64,000 bases of DNA from Massilia niastensis DSM 21313 (GTDB lineage: Bacteria > Pseudomonadota > Gammaproteobacteria > Burkholderiales > Burkholderiaceae_D). Positions 43,232-51,765 of this stretch are shown here, one piece after another (position 1 is the first letter of the stretch; the number at the start of each line of letters is the position of its first letter). Under the pieces are notes generated by a model. It had not been told where the DNA came from, made no database searches, and saw only the letters and a list, made by a program, of their open reading frames with translations. The DNA is taken from the NCBI RefSeq assembly GCF_000382345.1, contig NZ_KB908104.1, forward strand, positions 1 to 64,000, written 5' to 3'. The position numbers were made by a program, and so were the translations under genes.

Positions 43232-43627
43232 TTATGCGGGTGGGTCGACGATCAGCCGCGGGTCGAGCGCCCGTATCCGCGCTTCGACATAATAGCCGCC
43301 GGCCTCGACATACCTGAGGCAGCAGCGTCCGCATACCGTGCACTGCGAGACCGTACAACGGTTGGCGGGGTAGTGGCGCAGGGCGATCGGCGCGTCCGCC
43401 GACCAGTAATGCGTTCCAGCCGGATGAAATTCGGCGAAGGTGGGCTCCGCATAGGGATCGTCCATCAGGGTACCGATCACCTTCATCTGCTGTTCGGGAA
43501 ACGACACCGGAACACGCGACCATTCCAGGTACGAGCCGATCGCGCACGCGCATTCCTGCGTGACTGCCGCCGATGCCAGCGCCAGTTCCATCAATTCATC
43601 GAGCTGCATTCTCGTATCCGGTCCCAT
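43232..43627 (-). CDS. Small cysteine-rich protein of unknown function
   Basis: A 131-residue protein not recognised as a named family. Its C-terminal part contains NRCTVSQCTVCGRCCLRY, with four-to-five closely spaced cysteines (CxxxxxCxxCxxCC pattern) that could hold zinc or an iron-sulfur cluster. An N-terminal helical segment (MQLDELMELALASAAVTQECACAIGSYLEW) precedes it. The start at 43627 is supported by AAAGGACGAGG upstream; an in-frame ATG at 43753 has no ribosome site. Its neighbours are secreted hydrolases, with which it has no obvious link. Confidence 0.6.
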   Translation of the reverse strand: MGPDTRMQLDELMELALASAAVTQECACAIGSYLEWSRVPVSFPEQQMKVIGTLMDDPYAEPTFAEFHPAGTHYWSADAPIALRHYPANRCTVSQCTVCGRCCLRYVEAGGYYVEARIRALDPRLIVDPPA

Positions 43628-43787
43628 GTCCTCGTCCTTTGCCGCGCTGCGTGATTTTTCCGGGGCGGCGCTAGCAGGGTAACCGAATTCGCGATGGCTT
43701 GCCGACGGCGCATTGGAGCGGAATCGGCGCGAGGCCGCACAGGGCATCGGCAACCCTGTTGCGATGCTGCCTCGACGACCACGCAGG

Positions 43788-44744
43788 CTAGTGCATGAGT
43801 CGCCGGGCTTTCATCCACTGCACAAAGTGCTCGCCCCAGTGATCGGCGCTGGTTCCCACCTTGCGCATGCTGAAGCCGTGTTCTCCCGCCGCGTAGACGT
43901 GCAGTTCGGCCGATTTGCCGGCTGCGCGCCAGTCTTCGAAGATGGGCACGCTCGCGTGGGCCAGCACGCCGTCGTCGGCGGCCACGGCGACGAACACCGG
44001 GGGCGCGTCCTTCGGCACCGCGCGGGCGGGCGAGGCGCCGTAGATCACGCCGACGAAATCAGGACGGCTGGCCGCATCGTAGGCGGTCGCCACATTCATG
44101 GCCGTCATGCCGCCCGCCGAGAAGCCCATGATGCCGATGCGGGCGGGATCGATGCCATAGTCGCCGGCATGCGCGCGCACCCAGCGGATCGCGGCCAGGC
44201 CGTCTTCCTGCGCCAGCAGGATCGCCTTGCTCTCGGTGGGATCGATATGGGTCCTGCGCGGATTCCCCTTGCGCATGCGCGCGCCCACGACTTTCAGGAA
44301 TTCCGCGTTGTCCCCGGGGGTGGGGTCGAGCCGGTAGGTCAGGACGAAACTGGTCACGCCCTGTGCGGCCAGGTACTTCGCCACCAGCATGCCTTCGGTG
44401 TCGAACGCCAGGCTGAGGAAGGCGCCGCCGGGCGCAATGACGACGGCGGCGCCGTTTGCCTTGCCGGCGGCCGGCCTGACCGGATAGAGGGCCGCCTGGG
44501 TGACATTGCGCACCACACGGTGGCCGAACATGTTGACCCAGACCTCGCTGTCCGCCGATCCGCCATCGCGCAGCCGGATCGAGGTCTCGGGGGCAGGGCT
44601 GATCGGCTTGGGCGGATTCGCGGCCAGGTAGGCGGTCATGTCCTGCATCGTCATCGGCCTGGCCTGGCCGGCGTCCTGGGCGAAGGCCGATCCGCCGATC
44701 ATCAAGGCGCCGGCGAAGACGGCGATGGTGCTGCGTGCCTGCAT
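43788..44744 (-). CDS. Secreted alpha/beta-hydrolase esterase (BD-FAE/acetyl-esterase type)
   Basis: A 318-residue secreted esterase with signal peptide (about 1-22, ending SAFAQD). The nucleophile is Ser209 in GIMGFSAGG; the oxyanion motif is APGGAFLSL at about 105-112. An aspartate in VAADDGVLAHA and a histidine in GEHGFSMR complete the triad. The pattern resembles acetyl-xylan and other carbohydrate esterases, which remove acyl groups from plant polymers or glycosides. A GATA-N5-TATC box lies 76 bp upstream, identical over 17 bases to the one before the amidohydrolase at 56682, which places it in the same regulon. Confidence 0.85.
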   Translation of the reverse strand: MQARSTIAVFAGALMIGGSAFAQDAGQARPMTMQDMTAYLAANPPKPISPAPETSIRLRDGGSADSEVWVNMFGHRVVRNVTQAALYPVRPAAGKANGAAVVIAPGGAFLSLAFDTEGMLVAKYLAAQGVTSFVLTYRLDPTPGDNAEFLKVVGARMRKGNPRRTHIDPTESKAILLAQEDGLAAIRWVRAHAGDYGIDPARIGIMGFSAGGMTAMNVATAYDAASRPDFVGVIYGASPARAVPKDAPPVFVAVAADDGVLAHASVPIFEDWRAAGKSAELHVYAAGEHGFSMRKVGTSADHWGEHFVQWMKARRLMH

Positions 44745-44819
44745 GGGATGTCTCCTGTTGTTGGATTATTTCCAAACAAGCATAAGGACATCCGGAGGGC
44801 GGCGGCACGCCTAAATCGC

Positions 44820-44832
44820 GATAGCAGGTATC
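44820..44832. promoter_or_regulatory. GATA-N5-TATC box, esterase side
   Basis: GATAGCAGGTATC, identical to the box at 56590 and flanked by the same CGCCA on its right. It lies 76 bp before the esterase start. Confidence 0.65.
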
Positions 44833-44900
44833 GCCAGCCGCCTCCATCCCGCTGATTCGCGGCGGCTGCCGGCATGCATCCCCGATGCCTCGGATTTTCC

Positions 44901-44913
44901 GATAGCTGGTATC
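44901..44913. promoter_or_regulatory. GATA-N5-TATC box, small-peptide side
   Basis: GATAGCTGGTATC, the second box in the divergent region, lies 101 bp before the small membrane-peptide gene at 45014. Confidence 0.6.
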
Positions 44914-45013
44914 GGGAAAAACCACTGTTCTCCGGCTGGGGTGCGGACTACCCTGACTCTTGTGTAAATGCAGACAACATAAGCAAAAAAATTACACGTT
45001 CTTGGAGACAGAC

Positions 45014-45187
45014 ATGGCTATCGTCAAATACCTCGTTGGCACCTGCATCCTGCTGCTGGCGGCAGCCGGCGCCGGCAGCATCCTCGCCGAATCCCATCCC
45101 GGCCAGGCCGGCCCGCTGGCCCAGGCGACCGGCGGCTATCCTCCCACCGTCGACATGAGTCGCTTCCAGCAGGCATTCCCCAACTGA
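45014..45187 (+). CDS. Small secreted or membrane-anchored peptide (57 aa)
   Basis: A 57-residue peptide with a hydrophobic N-terminus (about residues 4-24, IVKYLVGTCILLLAAAGAG) followed by a polar tail rich in Gly/Pro/Gln. It has a good GGAGAC site eight bases before the ATG. It could be a signal peptide with a short mature product (SESHPGQAG-type) or a single-span membrane peptide. It is divergent from the esterase and shares the double GATA-N5-TATC region, so it should be coexpressed with the regulon. No homologue was recognised. Two hairpins follow. Confidence 0.55.
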   Translation: MAIVKYLVGTCILLLAAAGAGSILAESHPGQAGPLAQATGGYPPTVDMSRFQQAFPN

Positions 45188-45208
45188 GTGCCGGAATGAG
45201 TCTGTTGT

Positions 45209-45257
45209 AAGGACGCCACGAACGTCCTGAAGGTCCACCGATCGCCATCGGTGGACC
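45209..45257 (+). terminator. Tandem hairpins after the small peptide gene
   Basis: The first hairpin is AGGACG-N7-CGTCCT (from 45209). The second has 11-base perfect arms, GGTCCACCGAT (45232-45242) and ATCGGTGGACC (45247-45257), around a CGCC loop. There is no T-run. Confidence 0.55.
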
Positions 45258-45444
45258 GTGTTCGCCGTTGCCTGGCGGCGCGACTACGCGCGCCGGTCCC
45301 TCCCGCGCAGGGCTTCCCACGATCCTGGATGCGGGGAGGTGACACCCGTCCTGGTATTCCTCCGTCAAACTCCCCGTGGCGAATTTACCATGCGCACCGT
45401 CCTACATGAAGGCGCGCGAACCCCCGACATTGTGCAGTGCAGCA

Positions 45445-45464
45445 TTTTGGCATAATAGCCAAAA
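45445..45464. promoter_or_regulatory. AT-rich palindrome before the PHB-type esterase
   Basis: TTTTGGC-N6-GCCAAAA is a perfect inverted repeat, 38-57 bp before the start. The centre ATAATA overlaps a possible -10 sequence CATAAT, so it may be an operator on the promoter. Confidence 0.5.
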
Positions 45465-45501
45465 ACCTGGAGACTTCATTGACATTACTTAGGAGTCGAA
45501 G

Positions 45502-46464
45502 ATGCTGCATACAATGTTAGACACTTGGACCTCACTGGCCTTTGGCGGTTTCGGCGCTGCGCCCCTGCTGCCCGGAAGCCTGCCCGCGTCGGAGCGCGGG
45601 GCCGGCCAATTTACCAGTGGCCTGTTCGAGAGCGACGCCGGCTCACTGCACTACAAGCTGTTTGTACCAAGCACTTACGACGGAACGCCGCTGCCGCTCG
45701 TGGTCATGCTGCACGGCTGCGGCCAGAACGCCGACGATTTCGCGCTCGGCACCGGAATGAACGAACTCGCGGAACAATTCGGGTGCCTGGTCGTCTACCC
45801 CGAGCAGTCGCGCGGCGCCAACTGGCAAGGGTGCTGGAACTGGTTCGAGAAGGCGCATCATGAACGCGACCAGGGAGAGCCGGCCCTGATTGCCGGGATC
45901 ACGCAAAAGATCATTGCCGACTATGCGGTCGACCGGACGCGGGTCGGGATCGCCGGGCTGTCGGCGGGTGGCTCGATGGCGGTCATCCTCGGACGGACCT
46001 ACCCGGACCTCTATACCGCGGTCGGCTGTCACTCGGGCCTGGCGCATGGCAGCGCCACGGACAGCTTTGGCGCGATGCAGGCCATGCGTCATGGCGCCGA
46101 CGTGTGCCCCTTGGTGGACACCGACTCGACGATCGATGTGCCGGTGATCGTGTTCCATGGCGACATGGACGACACGGTCCATCTGAGTAACAGCATGGGC
46201 GTGGTCCGGCAATCGATCGAGGCGTCCTCGGCACGCGTGACCGACGACGACGCCGAGGTGCTGACGGAAGACGCCGGCGCCGCCACGCGCGCCTTCACCC
46301 GCAGCGTCCATCGCGGGCAGGCAGGGGAGGTCCTCGCCGAACACTGGACAGTCCACGGCGCCGGCCATGCCTGGTCGGGCGGCAGCCGGCGCGGCACGTA
46401 CACCGATGCGCATGGCCCTGACGCCAGCAAGGAAATGCTGCGCTTCTTCATCGGCGCGACCTGA
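45502..46464 (+). CDS. PHB-depolymerase-family esterase
   Basis: A 320-residue alpha/beta hydrolase of the Esterase_PHB family. The oxyanion motif is HGCGQNADDF at 71-80, the nucleophile is Ser154 in IAGLSAGGSM, and CWNWFEK is a family-specific block. A late aspartate (FHGDMDDTVH) and histidine (GAGHAW) complete the triad. No clear signal peptide is seen, although the N-terminus is moderately hydrophobic. This family also includes feruloyl and acetyl-xylan esterases, so polyhydroxybutyrate is only one option. AGGAG supports the start, and a palindrome in the promoter suggests specific control. Confidence 0.85.
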   Translation: MLHTMLDTWTSLAFGGFGAAPLLPGSLPASERGAGQFTSGLFESDAGSLHYKLFVPSTYDGTPLPLVVMLHGCGQNADDFALGTGMNELAEQFGCLVVYPEQSRGANWQGCWNWFEKAHHERDQGEPALIAGITQKIIADYAVDRTRVGIAGLSAGGSMAVILGRTYPDLYTAVGCHSGLAHGSATDSFGAMQAMRHGADVCPLVDTDSTIDVPVIVFHGDMDDTVHLSNSMGVVRQSIEASSARVTDDDAEVLTEDAGAATRAFTRSVHRGQAGEVLAEHWTVHGAGHAWSGGSRRGTYTDAHGPDASKEMLRFFIGAT

Positions 46465-46482
46465 CCCGCCGCGCCGGAAGCG

Positions 46483-46509
46483 CCGAAGGGCCGCTCTGCG
46501 GCCCTTCGG
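46483..46509. terminator. Bidirectional terminator between esterase and TonB receptor
   Basis: Twelve-base perfect arms CCGAAGGGCCGC and GCGGCCCTTCGG surround a TCT loop, in the 63-bp gap between convergent genes. Confidence 0.75.
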
Positions 46510-46527
46510 GTCAGGATGGCGCGAGCC

Positions 46528-48828
46528 TCAGAAGCTGTAGTCGAGGGTCATGCCGACGCGGCGGAAGGAGTTCTCGCCCAGGCTGTAGGCGAAGCCCGAG
46601 CCGGCGCCCTTGCCCGGCAGCGGGTAGATGATGGCGTTCGGCACCCGCTTGTCGCTCAGGTTGCGCGCATACAGCTGGGCGCTCCATTTGCTGTCGGGCG
46701 AACGCAGGGTCAGGCGCAGCGAGGAGACATTGTGGCCGCCGAAGCCGCAATTCGGGTCGAGCGAATTGCACAGGCGCACGCGGCTCTTGTACACGATATC
46801 GCCGCCGAGCTTGAGTTCGTAGTCGCCCGGCAGGTCCCAGCTGTAGTCGCCCGAGAGCGTCGCCTTGCTCTTCGGCGAATACAGCAGGCGCTCGCCGCCG
46901 ACGTTGTTGTTGTCGAAGGTGAAGCCTTCCGGGTACTCGGTATCCAGGATCACGGCCACGCTCATGCCCAGCTGCAGCTGCGGCAGCGGACGGGCACGGA
47001 TGTCGGCCTCGAAGCCCTTGGTGATCACCTTCGGCACGTTCAGCGGCACGCAGCTCAGTGCGCCGACCGCGGTCAGGGTGCAGTTCTGTTCCTGGAAGTC
47101 CTTGATCCGCGTATGGAAAGCGGCCAGGTCGACGTCGAGCCTGCGATCGAGCAGGGTCAGCTTGGTGCCCACTTCGACGCTGGTCGGCAGTTCGGGCTTG
47201 ACCAGGTTGCCGCTGTAATTGCCCGCCGTGGCGCCGACGGCCGATTCGTTGTCGATCTGCGGCCCCTTGTAGCCGCGGCTGACCGTGGCATAGATGTTCG
47301 CAGTCTTCGAGATCACGTGCTGCAGGCCGAGCTTGCCGGAGACATTGGTCTCGCGGGCGTTGCCGCTTGCCGTCTTGACGGTCGGCGGCAGTGCGAAGCC
47401 TGCGAAGCTCACCCGGCTGGACTGGTCGTAATCGCTGGAGACGGTATCGCGTGTATACCGCAGGCCCGCGATCATGCTGGTCGCATCGGTCAGGCGGAAG
47501 GTGGCCTGGCCGAACAGCGCCTTGGTGGTCAGGTCGGCGTTTTCGGTGGTGCCGGTCACGATCGAGCGCGGCACCGGCGGCGACGGCAGGACCGGGTTCG
47601 GCAGGATAGTGGTGATGGTGCGCTTGTCGTTCGACGAATCGGCGTAGAACAGGCCGGCCACGTACTCGAAACGCTGTCCGGTCGGCGAAGCGATGCGCAG
47701 CTCCTGCGAGACCTGCCTGGAATCCTGGTACGGGGTTACATTGCGGATCTTGTCGTAGCCGAGCGACATGTCGATGGCGACGTCGTTCGGGCCGACCTTG
47801 CGCGTGCGGTAGGCGGTGATCGAGGTCAGGGTGTTGCCGCCGCCCAGCGTCCAGTCGAGCTGGCCGGACACGCCGCGCACCTTGCTGCGCGTGAGTTCGG
47901 CGGCATCCGAGCAGACCTGGTTGTTGGTCGGGGAGACGGTCACGCCGCAGGCCGCGAATTCGGCCAGCGGGCGGTGGTTGCCGGCGGTGTTGACGGCATT
48001 CGCGACCATCGGTGCAAAGAATGTCGCGTGCTCGCTCTTGGAATTGGACGCTTCGGCGATCAGGTTGACGCTGACATCGCTGTTCGGCTTGAGCAGGTAG
48101 CGCACGCGCAGGCCGCCGTTGTCGGTGACGCTGTCCTCGTCCTTGAAGACGTTCTCGTAGACGCCCTTGTTGCGCTCGGCGAGGCCGGAAACGCGCAGGG
48201 CCGAGATATCGTTGATCGGCAGGTTGGCCGTGGCGCGCACGGCGGTGCCATGCGAACCCTTGAGCTCGAGCTGCACGTTGCCGCCGGACTCGCCGATCAT
48301 CGGCGCCTGGGTCGACATGTTCAGCACGCCGGCCGAGGCGTTCTTGCCGAACAGGGTGCCTTGCGGACCGCGCAGCACCTCGACCCGCGCCAGGTCCAGC
48401 ATCAGGCCGCTGGCCGTCGCGCCCTGCGGCACGCCGTCGACCACGACGCCCACCGAGCTTTCGGCCGAAATCGTGAACACGGCCGTGCCGATGCCGCGGA
48501 TCGACGCGCTGCCGCCGGCGCCGCCGGCCTGCTGGTCGCCGAATTCGAGCGAGGCGGCGGTGCGGGACAGGTCGCCGATGTCTTTCACGCCGGCGTTGGC
48601 CAGCTGGGCCGCGTTCACGACGGTGATCGCGACCGGCACTTCCTTGATGTTCTGGCTGCGCTTCTGTGCGGTCACGACCACGGTCTCGATCGCCGTATCG
48701 GCCTTCCTGTCCGGCGCCGGCGCGGCGTCGGCGGCGCTTTGCGCCTGGGCCGGGCTCCAGATCGCGGCGAGGCTCATGCTCAGGATGGTCAGCGAACCGA
48801 GCGCTGAAGGGGAACGCGTAAAGGACAT
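46528..48828 (-). CDS. TonB-dependent receptor of the aromatic regulon
   Basis: A 766-residue outer-membrane receptor. Signal peptide about 1-29 (ending SPAQAQ). The TonB box region ETVVVTAQKRSQNIKEVPVAITVV and the plug landmark VEVLRGPQGTLFGKNASAGVLN are typical of the FecA/sphingomonad-type receptor family that takes up plant aromatics and lignin-derived compounds. The barrel ends with MTLDYSF, a terminal Phe. It is divergent from the aromatic operon starting at 49103; the shared spacer holds two GATA-N5-TATC boxes (48961 and 49023), so uptake and breakdown are probably co-induced. The ligand is unknown; aromatic glycosides are my inference. Confidence 0.88.
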   Translation of the reverse strand: MSFTRSPSALGSLTILSMSLAAIWSPAQAQSAADAAPAPDRKADTAIETVVVTAQKRSQNIKEVPVAITVVNAAQLANAGVKDIGDLSRTAASLEFGDQQAGGAGGSASIRGIGTAVFTISAESSVGVVVDGVPQGATASGLMLDLARVEVLRGPQGTLFGKNASAGVLNMSTQAPMIGESGGNVQLELKGSHGTAVRATANLPINDISALRVSGLAERNKGVYENVFKDEDSVTDNGGLRVRYLLKPNSDVSVNLIAEASNSKSEHATFFAPMVANAVNTAGNHRPLAEFAACGVTVSPTNNQVCSDAAELTRSKVRGVSGQLDWTLGGGNTLTSITAYRTRKVGPNDVAIDMSLGYDKIRNVTPYQDSRQVSQELRIASPTGQRFEYVAGLFYADSSNDKRTITTILPNPVLPSPPVPRSIVTGTTENADLTTKALFGQATFRLTDATSMIAGLRYTRDTVSSDYDQSSRVSFAGFALPPTVKTASGNARETNVSGKLGLQHVISKTANIYATVSRGYKGPQIDNESAVGATAGNYSGNLVKPELPTSVEVGTKLTLLDRRLDVDLAAFHTRIKDFQEQNCTLTAVGALSCVPLNVPKVITKGFEADIRARPLPQLQLGMSVAVILDTEYPEGFTFDNNNVGGERLLYSPKSKATLSGDYSWDLPGDYELKLGGDIVYKSRVRLCNSLDPNCGFGGHNVSSLRLTLRSPDSKWSAQLYARNLSDKRVPNAIIYPLPGKGAGSGFAYSLGENSFRRVGMTLDYSF

Positions 48829-48960
48829 CTTGTCTCCTGTTATTTACCGGGCCGGTCGGCCGGCTTCTGTCTTGTGCTTCCTTGAACCCTGGACCTCCGC
48901 GATCCAGGATGTGAACCGAGTATAGGACCGGTTCTCTTCGGTTCTGAAGTTGTAATGCGT

Positions 48961-48973
48961 GATACCACCTATC
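48961..48973. promoter_or_regulatory. GATA-N5-TATC box, TonB side
   Basis: GATACCACCTATC lies 133 bp before the TonB receptor start, in the divergent promoter region with the box at 49023. Confidence 0.6.
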
Positions 48974-49022
48974 ATCAAATGTCGGGAGATAGGAAAGCCC
49001 GGACGCAGTAATCGGGAACGCT

Positions 49023-49035
49023 GATACGTCGTATC
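49023..49035. promoter_or_regulatory. GATA-N5-TATC box, MFS operon side
   Basis: GATACGTCGTATC is a perfect palindrome around its central base and lies 68 bp before the MFS gene that opens the aromatic operon. Confidence 0.6.
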
Positions 49036-49102
49036 GCAACTCAGGCGTCCGGGTTCGCTCCCGCGCTGCTATCGTTGCCGCACAACGACAATGGAGACAG
49101 CC

Positions 49103-50266
49103 ATGCAAACCAATCCCCCGGGCTGCGCCCCGGACAGCGGGCGCGGACGCGCCATCCTGATGCTGTGCCACTTCGTCGGCATGGTCGACCTGGTGGCCCT
49201 GCCGGTCTGGGTCGGCGCCCTGGTGAAGCATTACGGCTTCGACCTCGAACATGCCGTCATGATCGTCACCGCCTTCCTGGCCGGCGCGGTCGCGGCCAGC
49301 CTCGTCGCCGCGCCGCTGTTCAACCGCCTGCCGCGCACCGCCTGCGTGGTCGCCGGATACGGCGTCGCCGCGCTGGCATTCTTCGGCGCCTCCCAGGCCA
49401 CCGGTTTCGGCGTCCTGGTCCCGCTGCACCTGCTGGCCGGCGCCGCCGCCGGCATGGCGCTGTCGGTCACCCACGGCACCATCGGCCGCAGCGCCAATCC
49501 GCACAAGCTGTTCGCCATCGTCGGCACCGCGCTCGGGGTCAGCGCGGTGCTGTTCTATGCGACGGTGCCGCCGGCGATCGCCCTTCACGGCGGCAGCATC
49601 CTGTTCAAGGTGTTCGCCGGCCTGATGGCGCTGGCCGCCGTGGCCGCGCTGGGCTTCCCCCGGGTCGCCAGCCGCGCCGAGCAGGCGGGAGGAAGCGGTC
49701 CGCTGCCGCGCGCCGCATGGTGGGCGATCTTCGGCGTGAGCAGCATGGCCCTCAACCAGGCGCTGACCTACAGCATGCTGGACCGGGTCGGCATCATGCG
49801 CGGTTTCAGCCAGGAGCAGGTCAATGGGCTGCTGGTGGTGTGCGGCCTGGTCAACCTGCTGCCGGCCGCGATCGCGGGCCTGCTCCAGAATCGGTTGAAC
49901 CCGGTGCGCGTCGCGCTGGTGGCGGCGCCGCTGCAGGCCGCATTGGCGGTCACGATCACGCAGTCGGCTTCCTTTACCCAGTACGCCCTGGCGGCGAGCG
50001 TGTATTCGGCGGTCCTGATCTTCATGCACACCTTCCTGTTCGGCCTGATCGCCCGGCTCGATCCGAGCGGCCGCGCACTGGCCTCGACCCCGGCCATGAT
50101 GATGACCGGCTCGGCGATCGGTCCGGCGCTGGCGGGCGCCGTGGCGATGCGCGCAGGTTTCGATGGCCTGGCCGTGCTGGCGGCGGTGGTGGGCGTTGCC
50201 GCCACCCTGTTCTTTTCACTGGTGGCGCGCCGCACCGGGCGCGTGGCAGCGGTACCGACAATTTAA
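49103..50266 (+). CDS. MFS transporter of the aromatic operon
   Basis: A 387-residue inner-membrane transporter with about 12 hydrophobic segments. The ATG at 49103 is chosen because GGAGAC lies eight bases before it; the in-frame ATG at 49091 overlaps that site. It lacks the strong sugar-porter motifs and belongs to a divergent MFS branch. It is the first of six genes with very short gaps (MFS, GlcG-like, amidohydrolase, extradiol dioxygenase, FAH, monooxygenase). It probably brings an aromatic substrate into the cell. Family assignment beyond MFS is not possible from sequence alone. Confidence 0.82.
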   Translation: MQTNPPGCAPDSGRGRAILMLCHFVGMVDLVALPVWVGALVKHYGFDLEHAVMIVTAFLAGAVAASLVAAPLFNRLPRTACVVAGYGVAALAFFGASQATGFGVLVPLHLLAGAAAGMALSVTHGTIGRSANPHKLFAIVGTALGVSAVLFYATVPPAIALHGGSILFKVFAGLMALAAVAALGFPRVASRAEQAGGSGPLPRAAWWAIFGVSSMALNQALTYSMLDRVGIMRGFSQEQVNGLLVVCGLVNLLPAAIAGLLQNRLNPVRVALVAAPLQAALAVTITQSASFTQYALAASVYSAVLIFMHTFLFGLIARLDPSGRALASTPAMMMTGSAIGPALAGAVAMRAGFDGLAVLAAVVGVAATLFFSLVARRTGRVAAVPTI

Positions 50267-50287
50267 TCGATGAATGTGGAGCAGACA

Positions 50288-50722
50288 ATGAGTGATAGCA
50301 TGGGATTGAACCTCGAGCAGGCCAACCGGATCCTGACTGTCGCCCTGGCGGCGGCGCGCACGGCGGCCATGCAGCCGGTGGCGGTGGTGGTGCTGGATGC
50401 CGCCGGCCACCCGGTGGCGCTGCAGCGCGAAGACGGGGCCAGCATGCTGCGCGTCGATATCGCGCTGGGCAAGGCCTGGGCCGCCGCCGGCATGGGCGTG
50501 TCCAGCCGCGTGCTGCACGGGCGGGCGCAGGGCAATCCCGCCTTCTTCAATGCGTTGTCGGCCAACAACAACGGCAGGTTCATTCCCCAGACCGGCGCGG
50601 TGGTGATCAAGCGCGCCGACGGCGTGGTGATCGGTGCGGTCGGCGCCAGCGGCGGCAGCGGCGACGAGGACGAAGCGATCTGCATCGCCGGCGTCGCCGC
50701 CATCGGATTGAGCGCGGCATGA
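50288..50722 (+). CDS. GlcG/HbpS-like (DUF336) protein
   Basis: A 144-residue cytosolic protein of the GlcG/HbpS fold. The pattern MGLNLEQANRILTVALAAARTAAMQPVAVVVLDAAGHPVALQREDGAS and the ending VGASGGSGDEDEAICIAGVAAIG define the family. GlcG-like proteins often sit in carboxylate and aromatic operons, and HbpS can bind haem; a general role is not proven. The ATG at 50288 is preferred to 50270 for its GGAG site. The stop overlaps the next gene's start (ATGA). In this operon it may bind or chaperone an intermediate. Confidence 0.82.
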   Translation: MSDSMGLNLEQANRILTVALAAARTAAMQPVAVVVLDAAGHPVALQREDGASMLRVDIALGKAWAAAGMGVSSRVLHGRAQGNPAFFNALSANNNGRFIPQTGAVVIKRADGVVIGAVGASGGSGDEDEAICIAGVAAIGLSAA

Positions 50723-51756
50723 GCGGCGGCTACCCTCACGCGCCCGGTTGCGCCTGCGGCATCGACGTGCACGCGCACGTGATCCCGCACGATTTCCCGC
50801 GCTACCTCGGCAACGCCATTCCCGCCGACTGGCCCTCGATGGTGCCGGCGCACGCCTGCCACCGCCATGTCATGGTGTCCGGGAAGGTGTACCGCACCGT
50901 GTCCGATCGCACCTGGGACGCCAGCCGCCGCATCGAGGACATGGAGCCGATGGGCCTGTCGCACCAGGCGATCTCGCCGATGCCGGAACTGCTGTCCTAC
51001 TGGATGGCCCCTGGCGCGGCGGCCCAGTTGCTGCGCTATGTGAACGAACAGATCGCGCAGATGGCCGCGCTGTCGGGTGGGCGCCTGGTCGGCATGGGCG
51101 CGGTGCCGCTGCAGGATATCGACCTGGCGCTGGCGGAACTGGATTACATCGTCGACAAGCTGGGCTTTCGCGCCATCGAAATCGGCAGCAACGTCAACGG
51201 CAAGCCGCCCGGCGCGCCCGAGTTCGCGCCCTTCTTCGCAGCCTGCGAAGAGAAGGGAGTCGCCGTGTTCGTGCACGCGCTCAAGCCGGCCGGCACGGAG
51301 CGCCTGGTCGGCCCGGCCAAGCTGCTGCCGGCGCTGGCCTATCCGACCGACGTCGGCCTGGCCGCCGCCTCGGTGCTCACGGCGAACCTGATGGCGCGCC
51401 ACCCGAAGCTGCGGATCGCGTTCAGCCACGGCGGCGGCACCCTGGCCATGCTGCTGCCGCGGCTGGAACAGGCGCGCAAGGTGTTCCCCGAGCTGCATGA
51501 CGCCATGCCCGCCAGCCCGTCCGAGCAGGCGCGCCAGCTCTACTACGACACCCTGGTGTTCGACCCAGGCACCCTGAACCTGCTGGTGGAGCGCTTCGGC
51601 GCCAGCCAGCTGATGATCGGCACCGATTACCCGTTCGCCTTCCACGACGCGCGCCCGGTCGAGAGCATCGCCACCGCGATTGCCGACCCGGCGGTGCGCG
51701 CCCAACTGACCACCCATAACGCGGCGCGCTTCCTCGCGCTCGACCTCAACGCATAA
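50719..51756 (+). CDS. Amidohydrolase-2 family enzyme (ACMSD/decarboxylase-like)
   Basis: A 345-residue TIM-barrel metal enzyme. The HxH metal motif is VHAHVIP at 17-23, a later histidine lies in IAFSHGGGT, and the acid in IGTDYPFAF completes the site. This pattern matches ACMSD, gamma-resorcylate decarboxylase and related aromatic-acid enzymes that cleave C-C bonds or decarboxylate. It overlaps the GlcG-like gene by ATGA and lies 9 bp before the dioxygenase. It most likely processes a carboxylated ring-cleavage product or aromatic acid of the pathway. Confidence 0.85.
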   Translation: MSGGYPHAPGCACGIDVHAHVIPHDFPRYLGNAIPADWPSMVPAHACHRHVMVSGKVYRTVSDRTWDASRRIEDMEPMGLSHQAISPMPELLSYWMAPGAAAQLLRYVNEQIAQMAALSGGRLVGMGAVPLQDIDLALAELDYIVDKLGFRAIEIGSNVNGKPPGAPEFAPFFAACEEKGVAVFVHALKPAGTERLVGPAKLLPALAYPTDVGLAAASVLTANLMARHPKLRIAFSHGGGTLAMLLPRLEQARKVFPELHDAMPASPSEQARQLYYDTLVFDPGTLNLLVERFGASQLMIGTDYPFAFHDARPVESIATAIADPAVRAQLTTHNAARFLALDLNA

Positions 51757-51765
51757 GGAGTTCCC

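Larger units (their letters stand above)
45188..45501. other. Intergenic region with hairpins and an AT-rich palindrome
   Basis: This 314-bp gap holds two tandem hairpins after the small peptide gene and a palindrome at 45445-45464 just before the esterase gene. No gene could be supported. The middle part (about 45260-45430) shows nothing recognisable. Confidence 0.5.

Noticed and set aside
46511..50029. Very long minus-strand open frame (about 1170 codons) spanning the TonB gene and the start of the MFS operon
   Set aside because: It lies out of frame over the TonB receptor and antisense to MFS, and its protein is Arg/Gly/His-rich without domain motifs. It is a GC-driven artefact.
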